Assembly (NCBI RefSeq): GCF_015326965.1
Contig: NZ_CP017659.1
Span: 6,399,001-6,463,000, forward strand
Length of the DNA: 64,000 nt
Direction of reading: 5' to 3'
From: Paenibacillus sp. JZ16
Lineage (GTDB): Bacteria; Bacillota; Bacilli; Paenibacillales; Paenibacillaceae
The position numbers and the translations under genes were made by a program. Positions 24,602 through 33,452 of this stretch are shown here, in pieces; position 1 is the first letter of the stretch; the number at the start of each line of letters is the position of its first letter. Below the pieces are notes generated by a model. That model did no database searches and was not told where the DNA came from. It saw only the letters and a list, made by a program, of their open reading frames with translations.

Positions 24602-25720
24602 ATGACAAAGGGATTAGAGAACATTCTGGAGGGGGGCGATAGGCTGTTTGAAGGTTTCTTCGAATGGCTCGAAGGACAATATGACGCTGCTTCCGGCGGT
24701 TTTTATTACGCCCGCAGTTCCAGGGATTCCGATGCGTTCACGCCGGACATCGAATCGACGGCACAAGCATTGGGCATTATCGAGCGCTGCGGACTTCGGC
24801 AAAGGCTGACCGATGGCATCAAGGCGGATCTTGTGCGTTTTTTCCAGTCCAAGCAAGACCCTGGGACGGGGTATTTCTATGATGCTGATCCCAAGATGAG
24901 AAAAGACGATGTGATGGTGGGCCGTGCACTTGGCTACAGCGTAGGAGCACTCCGAACATTGGGCGCATCCCCGTTGCATCCGCTGCCGGGCAATCGGAAT
25001 AGGGCTCCGGCATACTGCCGTTCTCCTAAGGCTTATGCGGAGTGGCTGCGTTCCATCAGTCTTGCGAACAGCTGGCGCGGCTGCGACCGGCTGTGTAACT
25101 CAGCCCCCTATTTATATCAGATGACGCCGGGGGATCGGGAGTCGTTCTTATCTGAAGCCCTATCTTATTTTGCAAGTATACAAGACCCCGAAACCGGGTT
25201 GTGGGGTGAAGGCACTCCTTATGTGCGAATATCGGGAACCTTCAAGCTGTTGACGTTCTATAACCGGTTTCAGGTTCCTCTGCCACGGACGCCGGAAATA
25301 TACCGATCCCTGCAGCACGCTTTGCGGAGCGAGAATGCCGTCGATATGTGTTACATTCGGAACCCGATCAGCCTTCTGACCTCGATGAAGCTGCGGATTC
25401 CGGAAGAGGACGTTCTGGAGATCGCGGAAATCACTTTGCGGAATATGGCGCGGCTCAAGCGGGCGGACGGCGGCTTTTCCAGGGAAATCGATCATTCCCC
25501 GCCGGCACCGAATGTGGCCCAAGTGAAGCAAGGTGAGTATTATCCTGACATGCCGGAGGCGGTTCCATTGGGCAAGGGTGAGGTTGAAGGGGACATGAAT
25601 GCGGGAACACAGGCGATTCTTATCCGCTATTCGCTGCATGAGCTCGGGGGGCTGCAGGGACGAAAGCTGGATATTGCGGATTCTGTGTTCTCATCTCTAC
25701 GAGCAGGTACGGGCAGATGA
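24602..25720 (+). CDS. Unknown cytoplasmic protein with alpha/alpha-toroid-like repeats
   Basis: The ATG follows agaaggga by eight bases, 13 bases after the GH43 stop, so the two genes are co-transcribed. The 372-residue product has no signal peptide. Short repeated units of the type QDPxTGxW/YF (FQSKQDPGTGYFYDADPK and FASIQDPETGLWGEG) separated by helices suggest an alpha/alpha-toroid fold, as in terpene cyclases or family 8/88-type glycosidases. I recognise no defined family and can assign no catalytic residues. Position in the operon suggests a role in breaking down the imported oligosaccharide. Confidence 0.75.
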   Translation: MTKGLENILEGGDRLFEGFFEWLEGQYDAASGGFYYARSSRDSDAFTPDIESTAQALGIIERCGLRQRLTDGIKADLVRFFQSKQDPGTGYFYDADPKMRKDDVMVGRALGYSVGALRTLGASPLHPLPGNRNRAPAYCRSPKAYAEWLRSISLANSWRGCDRLCNSAPYLYQMTPGDRESFLSEALSYFASIQDPETGLWGEGTPYVRISGTFKLLTFYNRFQVPLPRTPEIYRSLQHALRSENAVDMCYIRNPISLLTSMKLRIPEEDVLEIAEITLRNMARLKRADGGFSREIDHSPPAPNVAQVKQGEYYPDMPEAVPLGKGEVEGDMNAGTQAILIRYSLHELGGLQGRKLDIADSVFSSLRAGTGR

Positions 25721-25899
25721 TCTATGAGCCAGGACCTCTAGATGGTATTGGATCAGTCAGCCGGGATGACGCTCTGAATTTTTATGACTTGGATAATAGG
25801 AATACATAGCCACCTCGGCGAAGAAGTATAAAGGTTTTTTTATTTAATGAATCGATGAACACGTAAATTCGGTACTTGGATTAGCAGAGGAGGAGGATC

Positions 25900-26217
25900 A
25901 TGGCGGAAATCGGCGTTTGGGAACAAGCGGAGCCCGGGGTGACAAGGAAGGTGTTTCAACCCGGAACGGGGCTGATGATGATGGAGGTGCATTTTGAAGA
26001 AGGGGCGGAAGGTGCATGGCATAGTCATCCCCATGAGCAGATGAGCTACTGCCTGAAGGGTGCCATCGAATTTTATATCAACGGTGAGACGACCCTGGTG
26101 CGGCAGGGTGATACCATCGTCATTCCCGGCGGGGCGGAGCATGGGGTAAAAGCTCTGGAACCTTCCGCTCTTTTGGATACGTTTACGCCGCTGAGACTGG
26201 ATTTGCTTGGTCTCTGA
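25900..26217 (+). CDS. Cupin-domain protein (105 aa)
   Basis: A single small cupin barrel. The first motif is GAWHSHPHEQMSYCLKG (two His and a Glu/Gln in the usual metal-binding places) and the second is GDTIVIPGGAEHGVKAL, with the third His. It starts at ATG 25900 after a strong ribosome-binding site (gaggagga). Single-domain cupins of this size bind small ligands or act as sugar isomerases or pectin-degradation proteins of the KdgF type; the second possibility would fit the surrounding polysaccharide genes. Function is not fixed by the sequence. Confidence 0.82.
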   Translation: MAEIGVWEQAEPGVTRKVFQPGTGLMMMEVHFEEGAEGAWHSHPHEQMSYCLKGAIEFYINGETTLVRQGDTIVIPGGAEHGVKALEPSALLDTFTPLRLDLLGL

Positions 26218-26291
26218 GTGCCTAAAGCTAAAAGAAATGTTGAAGAAATGAATGAATAGACGACTGGATATGAAGACAGAAAGGAATGGAT

Positions 26292-27104
26292 ATGATGAAT
26301 CTTTGGGAACAGAATATTCCAGGACAAGAATCGGTGGAAGAGAAGTTCACACCCTACATGACACCTTATCTATTACAAAATGAAACCCCTCACGGAGCCG
26401 TGCTTGTGCTTCCGGGGGGCGGGTACGAGCGGCGCGCGGATCATGAGGGTGATCCGATTGCCATGTGGCTGAATTCAATTGGGCTATCTGCCTTTGTCGT
26501 TCATTACCGTGTGGCCCCTTATCGCCATCCCTATCCGCTGGGCGATGCCCAGCGTGCAGTCCGGCTTGTAAGGCATCACGCCAAGGAGTGGAACATCGAT
26601 CCGGATCGTATCGGAATCCTTGGGTTCTCGGCAGGCGGACATCTCGCGGCGAGCGCCAGCACTCATTTCGACGAAGGAAACCCGGAGGCCGTGGATGCTG
26701 TGGACCGGCAGAGCTCCCGCCCGAACGCTTCCATCCTGTGTTACCCGGTCATTTCTTTTAAGGATTATTACCATGAGGGCTCCATGTCTAGGCTGTTGGG
26801 AGAGAACCCGCCGGAAGAGTTGAGAAATGCGTTGTCGCTTGAGCTTGCGGTGAAACCGGAGACCCCTCCTTCCTTTCTATGGCATACCGCTGACGACGGC
26901 GCGGTTCCCGTTGAGAACAGCCTCATGTATGCCAAAGCGCTAAGCGAGCAGCGCATCCCGTTTGAGCTTCATGTTTTTCCGGAGGGCCGGCATGGTCTTG
27001 GTCTTGCGGAAGAAGATGCCAGTGTTTCGCAATGGACGGGCCTGTGCGCGGGCTGGCTGCAGAAGATCGGATTCCTGTCGCAAGCGGTCGTGCAGGGAAG
27101 GTAG
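26292..27104 (+). CDS. Alpha/beta-hydrolase, acetylesterase (BD-FAE/Axe-like)
   Basis: The 270-residue protein has the alpha/beta-hydrolase fold. It shows the oxyanion region VLVLPGGGYERRADHEGD, the nucleophile Ser113 in GILGFSAGGHLAAS, an Asp in WHTADDGAVP and the His in FPEGRHGLGL. This set fits the BD-FAE/acetylxylan esterase group, which removes acetyl or feruloyl groups from xylan fragments. It has no signal peptide and so acts in the cytoplasm. ATG 26292 lies six bases after aaagga; ATG 26286 is too close to it and ATG 26295 is also possible. It lies on the same strand as the GH43 operon and probably serves the same pathway. Confidence 0.85.
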   Translation: MMNLWEQNIPGQESVEEKFTPYMTPYLLQNETPHGAVLVLPGGGYERRADHEGDPIAMWLNSIGLSAFVVHYRVAPYRHPYPLGDAQRAVRLVRHHAKEWNIDPDRIGILGFSAGGHLAASASTHFDEGNPEAVDAVDRQSSRPNASILCYPVISFKDYYHEGSMSRLLGENPPEELRNALSLELAVKPETPPSFLWHTADDGAVPVENSLMYAKALSEQRIPFELHVFPEGRHGLGLAEEDASVSQWTGLCAGWLQKIGFLSQAVVQGR

Positions 27105-27132
27105 GACTGAGCAGCATAACTTGAGAACTCAT

Positions 27133-27175
27133 GCAAAAAACAAGCTCATCTGAAAAATTCAGATGAGCTTGTTCG
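27133..27175 (-). terminator. Strong terminator of the minus-strand exporter operon
   Basis: A perfect 16-base-pair stem (aacaagctcatctgaa at 27139-27154 and its complement at 27158-27173) has a three-base loop. A run of six A on the left gives the T tract for minus-strand transcripts coming from the exporter genes. The convergent esterase transcript may use it as well. Confidence 0.85.
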
Positions 27176-27188
27176 CATAACCTAAAAA

Positions 27189-28292
27189 TCAGGACCGGCC
27201 TCTAATCTCCTGTCGGAGGAACAGGACGTAAGAGATGGCGAAGCAGATCAGCGTGGCTGCGGTCAGTCCGGTAATTTGCGGCCAGACGAGCAGCAGGCTT
27301 TGACCAAACGGCAGCGGACTAGCGATGGCACCGTACACCTGCTCCTGCGTGAGTGGTCCGAGATTGCGGATGGACGGCATCAGCAGAGTGCTCGTTGCCT
27401 CATTAAACAGGGTATATGGCGACAGCCGGCCAAGCCAGAGCATCAGATTCTGATAGCTCATGACATCATGGGCCGTGGCTGAGGCAGAGTCCGGAGCCAA
27501 TCCCCGTGCCAGCAATTGCAGGATCATATCAAAAAAGAAGCTGAAGAACAGCCAGACCGCAATGCTTGACAGGGCGGAAGTCGCCGGCTGGCGGAATCTT
27601 ACGGAGAACATAATGGACAGATTCAGCCAGAAGCCAACGTAAAAAATGGTCACGACCAGAAAGCTGATGGTTCTCAAAAATTCCTCGAAGGTTGGCGGTA
27701 TGCCGATAATCAGGGTGCCCAGCGCCATGGTCAGCAGCCCGAGCGTGATAAACATGATGCTAATCACGATCAGGGAAGCGGCGAACTTCGCATTGAGCAG
27801 GTCGTCGCGGTGAATCGGCTGGGCCATGATTCGGCTAAGCGTCCCTTTGTTCCGTTCACTGTTGATGGCATCAAAGCCCATGCCGATTCCGAGCAATGGA
27901 CCTAAGAAACCGACAAATCCGATGAAGGTCGGAAGGGTTCCGTCCGAGAGGGTGAACAGCTTCAGGATGACAAAATCATCGACCCCGTTCTCCGAGCCGA
28001 GAGCTTCCCGGATGCTGTTCATAGCCGTATAAAGCGAAGCCACGCAGGTTAAGGCAATGATGCCCAGCAGTAATATGAAGCGCCAGCTCCGGATATGGTC
28101 CGCGATCTCTTTGCGGACCAGCACGCCGAAAGCAGAAGGCGTGGTCGATTTGACTAATTCTCCTGTCGCTGATTGACCGGGCGTGTTGGTTCGCTTGGAA
28201 AATGTTTTTTTGAAGTTTTCAGAGTAGGACTGCAGCCGGCGGCCAATGTCAGCCAGCTTATCCTGTACGCTCGGCGCTCTTCGCTCTGCCAT
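27189..28292 (-). CDS. ABC-2 type exporter permease
   Basis: A cytoplasmic N-terminal stretch of about 65 residues is followed by a first helix (FILLLGIIALTCVASLYTAM). A large extracytoplasmic loop and at least five further helices make up an ABC2_membrane-type permease of the NosY/YhaP sort. The conserved GIGMGFDAINSERNKGTLSR segment links it to the ATPase. The ATG at 28292 is chosen because aggaggtg lies eight bases upstream. The gene overlaps the end of the ATPase gene by 35 bases, which implies translational coupling. With the ATPase and the NEW3 protein upstream it forms a three-gene export or surface-maintenance operon. Confidence 0.88.
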   Translation of the reverse strand: MAERRAPSVQDKLADIGRRLQSYSENFKKTFSKRTNTPGQSATGELVKSTTPSAFGVLVRKEIADHIRSWRFILLLGIIALTCVASLYTAMNSIREALGSENGVDDFVILKLFTLSDGTLPTFIGFVGFLGPLLGIGMGFDAINSERNKGTLSRIMAQPIHRDDLLNAKFAASLIVISIMFITLGLLTMALGTLIIGIPPTFEEFLRTISFLVVTIFYVGFWLNLSIMFSVRFRQPATSALSSIAVWLFFSFFFDMILQLLARGLAPDSASATAHDVMSYQNLMLWLGRLSPYTLFNEATSTLLMPSIRNLGPLTQEQVYGAIASPLPFGQSLLLVWPQITGLTAATLICFAISYVLFLRQEIRGRS

Positions 28293-29283
28293 GCTCATCA
28301 CCTCCTGCAAAATAACGGTGGTAGATTTCATCCAAACCGTACTGCTGGCGGTTCAGCGAGAATAGCTGGACACCTGCATTCACAACCGTTCGGGCAATTT
28401 CAGGGCTGCAATCCTTATCGGCCCGGATCAGAATCTTAGCTGGAAGGTCTCTGATCCGGGTGTCCGCATGTTCAGCCGGATCGCTTTCGACAGCCGGAAC
28501 CTCGATCAGGTGAACCCCTTCGATAGCGCTGATCTCATCACGCAATTCGGGCCGCAGCTCATCCAGCTCCACCGTGATCATAATCGGATCATCGGCGAAC
28601 AGGGTCCGGGACAGCCCCTCGACATCCCCTTCGGCGAGAAGCCGTCCCCGCACGAACAGGCCGACGCGGTCGCAAATCTGCTGAACCTGGTGCAGTTGGT
28701 GGGACGATAGCAGTACGGTAAGGCCCTGCTCACGGCTTAGCTTCCGGATCAAACGCAGCAGCTCCTCCATTCCTGTTGGATCGATGCCCAAGGTCGGTTC
28801 ATCGAGGATGATAATCTCCGGGGATTTCATCAAGACGTCCGCGAGTCCGAGCCGCTGCCGCATCCCGCGGGAATAGGCTCCTGTCTTCTTATGGGCTGCC
28901 TGCGTGAGCCCGACTTGCTCCAACAGCTCCAGTGCCCTTTCCCGGGCTTGGGAATCGGGGATTCGATTCAGCCGGGCCGTTAGCATCAGGTTCTCCAATC
29001 CAGTTCGGTCCTCGTGAAAGCCGACGTCATCAGGCAGGTATCCGACCCGCCGCTTGACCGGGATCGGTTCTCTTGTCGGATTGATGCCGAGCACGTTAAT
29101 CGTTCCTGAATCCGGTTCGCTGAGTCCGAGCAGCATCAGGATCGTGGTGGACTTGCCCGCACCGTTCGGGCCGAGCAGACCGAAGATCTCGCCGCGTTTA
29201 ATTTGGAGGGATAAACGGTCTACCGCCTTCGTTTCGTTGTAGCTCTTCGTTAATTCGTGAATGTCAATGACCGTATCCATCAT
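28258..29283 (-). CDS. ABC transporter ATP-binding protein of the ABC-2 exporter
   Basis: The 341-residue ATPase has Walker A (GLLGPNGAGKSTT), the signature region (AYSRGMRQRLGLADVLM), Walker B (IIILDEPTLGIDP) and the switch His (LLSSHQLHQ). A C-terminal extension of about 100 residues is typical of the CcmA/NatA group. It starts at ATG 29283 (or 29280) two bases after the stop of the NEW3-protein gene, and its ribosome-binding site (ggaga) lies inside that gene. It powers the permease encoded next. The cargo cannot be deduced; relatives export drugs or peptides or handle copper and sodium. Confidence 0.93.
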   Translation of the reverse strand: MMDTVIDIHELTKSYNETKAVDRLSLQIKRGEIFGLLGPNGAGKSTTILMLLGLSEPDSGTINVLGINPTREPIPVKRRVGYLPDDVGFHEDRTGLENLMLTARLNRIPDSQARERALELLEQVGLTQAAHKKTGAYSRGMRQRLGLADVLMKSPEIIILDEPTLGIDPTGMEELLRLIRKLSREQGLTVLLSSHQLHQVQQICDRVGLFVRGRLLAEGDVEGLSRTLFADDPIMITVELDELRPELRDEISAIEGVHLIEVPAVESDPAEHADTRIRDLPAKILIRADKDCSPEIARTVVNAGVQLFSLNRQQYGLDEIYHRYFAGGDEHGRAKSAERTG

Positions 29284-29285
29284 GG

Positions 29286-30449
29286 TTATCTCCTTCCGTA
29301 TTTACGAATGAGAACATAGATGCCTCCCAGAATAGCAACAATGACAAGCACGCCGATCCAGCCCCACAGCATGGAGCCTTTGACGGCAACGCGGAATTGG
29401 GCGTCGGAACTTGCTTCAGCCGCGGCGGCCTTCAGGCTGGTGACATAATCACCCGCAATGGCTTTGTCGCTTGAAGTCAGTTTGGCCTCAACCGTTGTGG
29501 ATTTGCCTGCGGGCAGATTTTCGATCGTTTTCGGGTTGAAGCTTACTTCCCAGTCCACCGGCGTATCGGAGCTAAGATTAATATCCGAGAGAGATGCGGT
29601 CCCCGTATTCTTGACCAGCAGCTCAATGGTTTTGCTGCCGCCCGCATTGACGTTTGTACTGAGCAAACCGCTTGGTGTTGTAAGCTCCAGCCCATAAGAT
29701 CCCGTAATGACGGCCTCCAGCGCAAGCTCGGAGGATGTCGATGAATTGGAGGCACGGATCGGAATGGAGAAGGAGCCTTCCGTCACTTCGGCAGGCGGTT
29801 TGATATCGACGGTGATAGATTGGCTTGCACCCGCTTCGATTTCGACGGAGGATACCTGCTTGCCGCCTGAGGTGAATGTAACGTCCCAACCGGCCTGAGC
29901 ATCGGCCTGAAGGGCATAGTTTTGTTTATTGGCGGTTCGGTTTTGCAGATTCACCGTGTAGGTAAACGTGGAATCGGCATGCCCCTCCAGATTGGCTTGA
30001 TCGGTTGTGAGCTCTGTTTGATAGGTTCCTTTTTCCGTGATATCCACGGTTAAAGGCAGACTGGCCATGGATCCCGCCGTTACTTGAAACCGATAGGAGC
30101 CTTTATCTACTTTAAGCGGTACGGTAACCTCCAAGGACACCGATTCCGATTCGCCCGGCTTCACGGACACTTCTTTCAGCTGCCAGCCTCCGCCGTTAAG
30201 CTTGGTGCTCCAGCCGCTCGGCAGGCTGTTGATTTGGAGCGGGACCGTAATGACGCCGCTCGTATTGTTTTTGACTTCAAGGGGATAATTGATGACTTCC
30301 CCCGGTGGAACGGAAATCGAGGTGTAAGGCGTGTACAAGGTGATTTCCCCGGCGGCGAACGCGGTATTTCCTCCACTTAACAAGTAAGTACCCAGGATGA
30401 ACAAGAGCAGCAGGTTCAGCTGCTTGGCTCTCTTTCTAAGCAATTTCAT
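29286..30449 (-). CDS. Membrane-anchored NEW3-domain protein
   Basis: The signal peptide (residues 1-32, ending AFAAG) is followed by three or more NEW3/CARDB-like Ig repeats. Each has the pattern (V)xPGES.S..VxVxxPxxVxxGxYxxxVxA, for example VKPGESESVSLEVTVP, IEAGASQSITVDIKPP and LPAGKSTTVEAKLTSS. The protein ends in one membrane helix (WGWIGVLVIVAILGGIYVLI) and a basic tail, so most of it is outside. NEW3 proteins frequently accompany ABC-2 exporters, and here the gene leads such an operon with almost no spacing. It may present cargo or stabilise the exporter at the wall; this is inference. Confidence 0.85.
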   Translation of the reverse strand: MKLLRKRAKQLNLLLLFILGTYLLSGGNTAFAAGEITLYTPYTSISVPPGEVINYPLEVKNNTSGVITVPLQINSLPSGWSTKLNGGGWQLKEVSVKPGESESVSLEVTVPLKVDKGSYRFQVTAGSMASLPLTVDITEKGTYQTELTTDQANLEGHADSTFTYTVNLQNRTANKQNYALQADAQAGWDVTFTSGGKQVSSVEIEAGASQSITVDIKPPAEVTEGSFSIPIRASNSSTSSELALEAVITGSYGLELTTPSGLLSTNVNAGGSKTIELLVKNTGTASLSDINLSSDTPVDWEVSFNPKTIENLPAGKSTTVEAKLTSSDKAIAGDYVTSLKAAAAEASSDAQFRVAVKGSMLWGWIGVLVIVAILGGIYVLIRKYGRR

Positions 30450-30678
30450 GACACTACCCCTCCTAATTTATTGATTCATAATGAGTACGTTGGAAGCACC
30501 GGGTTTGGATTTATCGGAAAGATTAAAATTACCTAAAAAATTCATTAAAGGAAGCTGAAAAGTGACCCAATTTATTCAAAAGACAAGGAGCGTTTGCTAA
30601 AATATTGATCGAAAATGGCCGTGCGCAGGCAGGCCATCATGATGTGTGAGAGGAGAACAGGTAAGGAGGAGTTCGGGG

Positions 30679-31284
30679 ATGAACGATCATTCTGCGATGT
30701 GGCTGGAGGAGATTGCAGAAGGTTCGGCCACAGCGTTCCGGCGCTTCTATGATACCCATGCCCGCCTGGTTTACCGGCTGGCTTTGCAGATGACCAAGGA
30801 TCCGGCCGAGGCGGAGGAACTATGCCAGGATATCTTCATGGAAGTGCTGCATAAGGCGGATCAGTATGATCCCGCACGTGGCAGCGTTGAGGCTTGGCTG
30901 GCCGTGAGAACACGGTGCAGGGCGATGGATCGGCTGCGCAAACGGCAGCGTATGGCTGAAGCCGAATGGATGGAAGAGGCTCTGCCGGAAACGGTATGGA
31001 GCGAAGGTCAGGAATCGGTAGAGTTGGCCGCCTTGCGCCGGGTGGAGCTGGAGCAGGTAAAGGAGGCGCTTCAGGGGATTCCGCCCCTTCAGAGGATGGC
31101 GGTTTACGGGAGTTATGTCGAGCAGCGCTCCCACCGGGAAATGGCGGAATTGTTAAACCGGCCTGTCGGAACCGTCAAATCTTTAATCCGGTACGGCATC
31201 CACAATGTCAGGCGGCGGCTGGATGCGATGAGCGGGAAGGAAGGGGGGAGCTCGCAGCATGAAACATTCAAGGCAAGACCATGA
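30679..31284 (+). CDS. RNA polymerase ECF-type sigma factor
   Basis: Region 2 is present (RFYDTHARLVYRLALQM through EELCQDIFMEVLHKADQYD and WLAVRTRCRAMDRLRKRQR). Region 4 follows (GIPPLQRMAVYGSYVEQRSH, MAELLNRPVGTVKSLIRYGI). The 201-residue length is typical for ECF sigma factors of the SigK/SigW-like groups. The ATG at 30679 lies nine bases after aaggagg. The next gene overlaps it by 26 bases and encodes a zinc-finger anti-sigma factor, so activity is held back until the signal reaches that membrane protein. The divergent exporter operon at 29286-30449 is an obvious candidate target, but no promoter motif could be matched to it by eye. Confidence 0.93.
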   Translation: MNDHSAMWLEEIAEGSATAFRRFYDTHARLVYRLALQMTKDPAEAEELCQDIFMEVLHKADQYDPARGSVEAWLAVRTRCRAMDRLRKRQRMAEAEWMEEALPETVWSEGQESVELAALRRVELEQVKEALQGIPPLQRMAVYGSYVEQRSHREMAELLNRPVGTVKSLIRYGIHNVRRRLDAMSGKEGGSSQHETFKARP

Positions 31285-32155
31285 GTTTCTCGCTCAAGAC
31301 AACGTTGACTGCTCGTTATACCCCGAGGAAAAGCTTGTTGATTACGTTATGAAGCGATTGCCGTACGCGGAGAGCATGAATATCGAGCGACATCTTAAAG
31401 AATGTGAGATATGTTCCGGCACAGCGGCGGAATGGGCGAAGCTAATGGGGGCTGTAGATCTCGTCATGCCTTCTTATCCTGTCGATGAACATGAGTCACA
31501 GCTGGATCGAGGCTGTGATCATGGAGAACCACTCGTCAGATCGACACAGCCGGCAGGCGCGGGAATGGCCTTTGGTGAGTCAACGAATAAGAATAAATTC
31601 TCTGATGATCCTATGCCTCAAAGCCGGGTGCGCAGCAGGCTCATGCGTGCGGCTTATATACGGTCAATCCAAGGCCGACTCCGAATCAAAAAGCACGTTG
31701 TCCTGCAGGCGTTGTCGGGAGCGCTGCTCATTCTGTTGATTGCGGGTTTATTCATCATGAAGGGAAACGAGGGGCAGACTCATGCGGCCTTCGAACATGC
31801 GGTGAGCCAGCGCATTGCCGATATGCAAAGCGAGGATACCGAGCGGTATGTCATACAGCCGATTGAACCTTTCTACGGCAGCGGCTCAGTATGGTTGAAA
31901 CGCGGCTCGGGAGAAATGCTGATCGTTGTCAATGGCCTGCATTCCTTGGAGGAGAAAGACTATCAGGTGTGGCTTCAGGATGAGGATCGGCTGTCGAGCG
32001 CGGGTTTTATGCTAGTACAGGGCCCGCAGGGAAAGAGCTATTATTACGGTTACGGAGCAGAGAAAGCGAAGCGGATTGTCGTCAGCATGGAGCCCAAAGG
32101 GGGAAGCCGGAGACCGACAGGGCCCGAAGCCGTCCTGGTGAATATGGGGCCTTGA
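31259..32155 (+). CDS. Anti-sigma factor with zinc-finger and RskA-like extracytoplasmic domain
   Basis: The cytoplasmic N-terminus carries a ZAS-type anti-sigma motif (YVMKRLPYAESMNIERHLKE followed by CEIC, i.e. His...CxxC). A long linker, one membrane helix (QALSGALLILLIAGLFI, about residue 150-170) and an RskA-type outer domain (WLKRGSGEMLIVVNGLHSLE, DYQVWLQDEDRLSSAGFM) follow. It should bind and silence the ECF sigma factor whose gene overlaps its 5' end, and release it on a surface signal. The 298-residue length includes a longer than usual linker. Confidence 0.88.
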   Translation: MKHSRQDHEFLAQDNVDCSLYPEEKLVDYVMKRLPYAESMNIERHLKECEICSGTAAEWAKLMGAVDLVMPSYPVDEHESQLDRGCDHGEPLVRSTQPAGAGMAFGESTNKNKFSDDPMPQSRVRSRLMRAAYIRSIQGRLRIKKHVVLQALSGALLILLIAGLFIMKGNEGQTHAAFEHAVSQRIADMQSEDTERYVIQPIEPFYGSGSVWLKRGSGEMLIVVNGLHSLEEKDYQVWLQDEDRLSSAGFMLVQGPQGKSYYYGYGAEKAKRIVVSMEPKGGSRRPTGPEAVLVNMGP

Positions 32156-32244
32156 TACCCAGATATACAGGTGAAATGCGTGATCCGATCCAGCGGAACA
32201 CCTTGTCTAAAAACAGGGAGTAAATGGAAGGCGGTGAATACGGG

Positions 32245-33279
32245 ATGTGGCGCGCGGATGCTTTGCTGGAATCCATGTATAACGAAGCAATGGGACGAAC
32301 GAAAGACAGGCAGGTTTCCATGAGTGCTGAAGAGCGCAAGGGGCATTTGAAGCAGACGCTTCGGCAATTGATCGGCGAATTCGAAGCCAATGAAGGGCAC
32401 AAACCTGTACTGCTTGAGCAGGAGCGGTGTGACGGATATATTCGGGAGAGGGTAGAGCTATCCGCCATACCGGGCGTGTCCTTTGCGGCATATGTATTAA
32501 TTCCGGAAGGGGATCAGATGAAGCCGATGCCGGCAGCCGTCGCCGTTCATGGTCATGGCTATGGAAGCAGGGAAATTGTCGGGCTGAGGCAGGACGGATC
32601 AAGCGATCCCGATACATCTGGTATACATCGGCATTTTGCTGTCCAGTTGGTACGACGAGGCATGGTGGTGATCGCTCCGGATGTTGCCGGTTTCGGTGAG
32701 CGGCGCCTTGATGCGGATCTCGCGCGGAATCCGGATGCCCCGAACTCCTGCCACCGGCTGTCCACCGGGCTCATGATGCATGGCAAGACACTCGCCGGTC
32801 TCCGCGTAGCCGAGACGCTAAAGGCATTGGAGTATGTGGCCGAGCGTCCTGAGGTTCAGGCTGACCAAATCGGCATCATGGGTTTTTCGGGAGGCGGGCT
32901 AATCTCGTTTTTGAGCGCGGCGCTGGATGAACGAATACGGGCTGCCGTGCTTGCCGGGTACCCTAATACTTTTAAGGACAGCATTATGGCGATGCAGCAC
33001 TGTGTATGCAATTACATCCCCGGCATCCTGAACCACGCCGAGCTTCCGGAATGGTTGGGACTGATCTGTCCCAGGCCATTGTTTCTGGAGTCTGGAACCC
33101 ATGATCGGATATTTCCTGCTGCCGGCTTTGAAGCAGCAGCTCATGAGCTCAGGGAAATATATCGGCGCACCGGTGCGGAGGAGAGGCTGCGAACCGATCT
33201 GTTCCCCGGAGCACACGAAATTAGCGGCCGGTATTCGTACGACTGGTTGTTTGAACGGCTAAGCAGCCCGGACTTGTGA
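32245..33279 (+). CDS. Alpha/beta-hydrolase, acetylxylan-esterase-like
   Basis: An alpha/beta-hydrolase with HGHGYGSREIVGL (oxyanion region), the nucleophile Ser215 in GIMGFSGGGLIS, an Asp in ESGTHDRIFP and the His in FPGAHEISGR. The whole set resembles the Abhydrolase_7 (PF12715) group of putative carbohydrate esterases. There is no signal peptide. ATG 32245 is preferred because aaggcggtga lies eight bases upstream; ATG 32224 has a ribosome-binding site that is too close. It is a single gene between the sigma/anti-sigma pair and the convergent mannan operon, and it may serve either carbohydrate pathway nearby. Confidence 0.82.
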   Translation: MWRADALLESMYNEAMGRTKDRQVSMSAEERKGHLKQTLRQLIGEFEANEGHKPVLLEQERCDGYIRERVELSAIPGVSFAAYVLIPEGDQMKPMPAAVAVHGHGYGSREIVGLRQDGSSDPDTSGIHRHFAVQLVRRGMVVIAPDVAGFGERRLDADLARNPDAPNSCHRLSTGLMMHGKTLAGLRVAETLKALEYVAERPEVQADQIGIMGFSGGGLISFLSAALDERIRAAVLAGYPNTFKDSIMAMQHCVCNYIPGILNHAELPEWLGLICPRPLFLESGTHDRIFPAAGFEAAAHELREIYRRTGAEERLRTDLFPGAHEISGRYSYDWLFERLSSPDL

Positions 33280-33375
33280 AGGCTGTCTATCCTACCTAGC
33301 CCCTGCTTATCAGTACTACGTGTGACAGGCCTTGCGCGTATGGACCGCAAGATATTATGGGTGCAGCTAAAATAA

Positions 33376-33418
33376 AGAAAAAAGTGACTCCCAAATCATC
33401 AGGAGTCACTTTTTTTAT
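33376..33418. terminator. Bidirectional terminator between the esterase and the mannan operon
   Basis: The arms aaaaagtgactcc (33379-33391) and ggagtcacttttt (33402-33414) form a perfect 13-base-pair stem with A and T runs on both sides. It can end transcripts from both directions. Confidence 0.9.
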
Positions 33419-33452
33419 ATGTTAGCATGGTTGCGGCTTTAGCGTATTTTGT

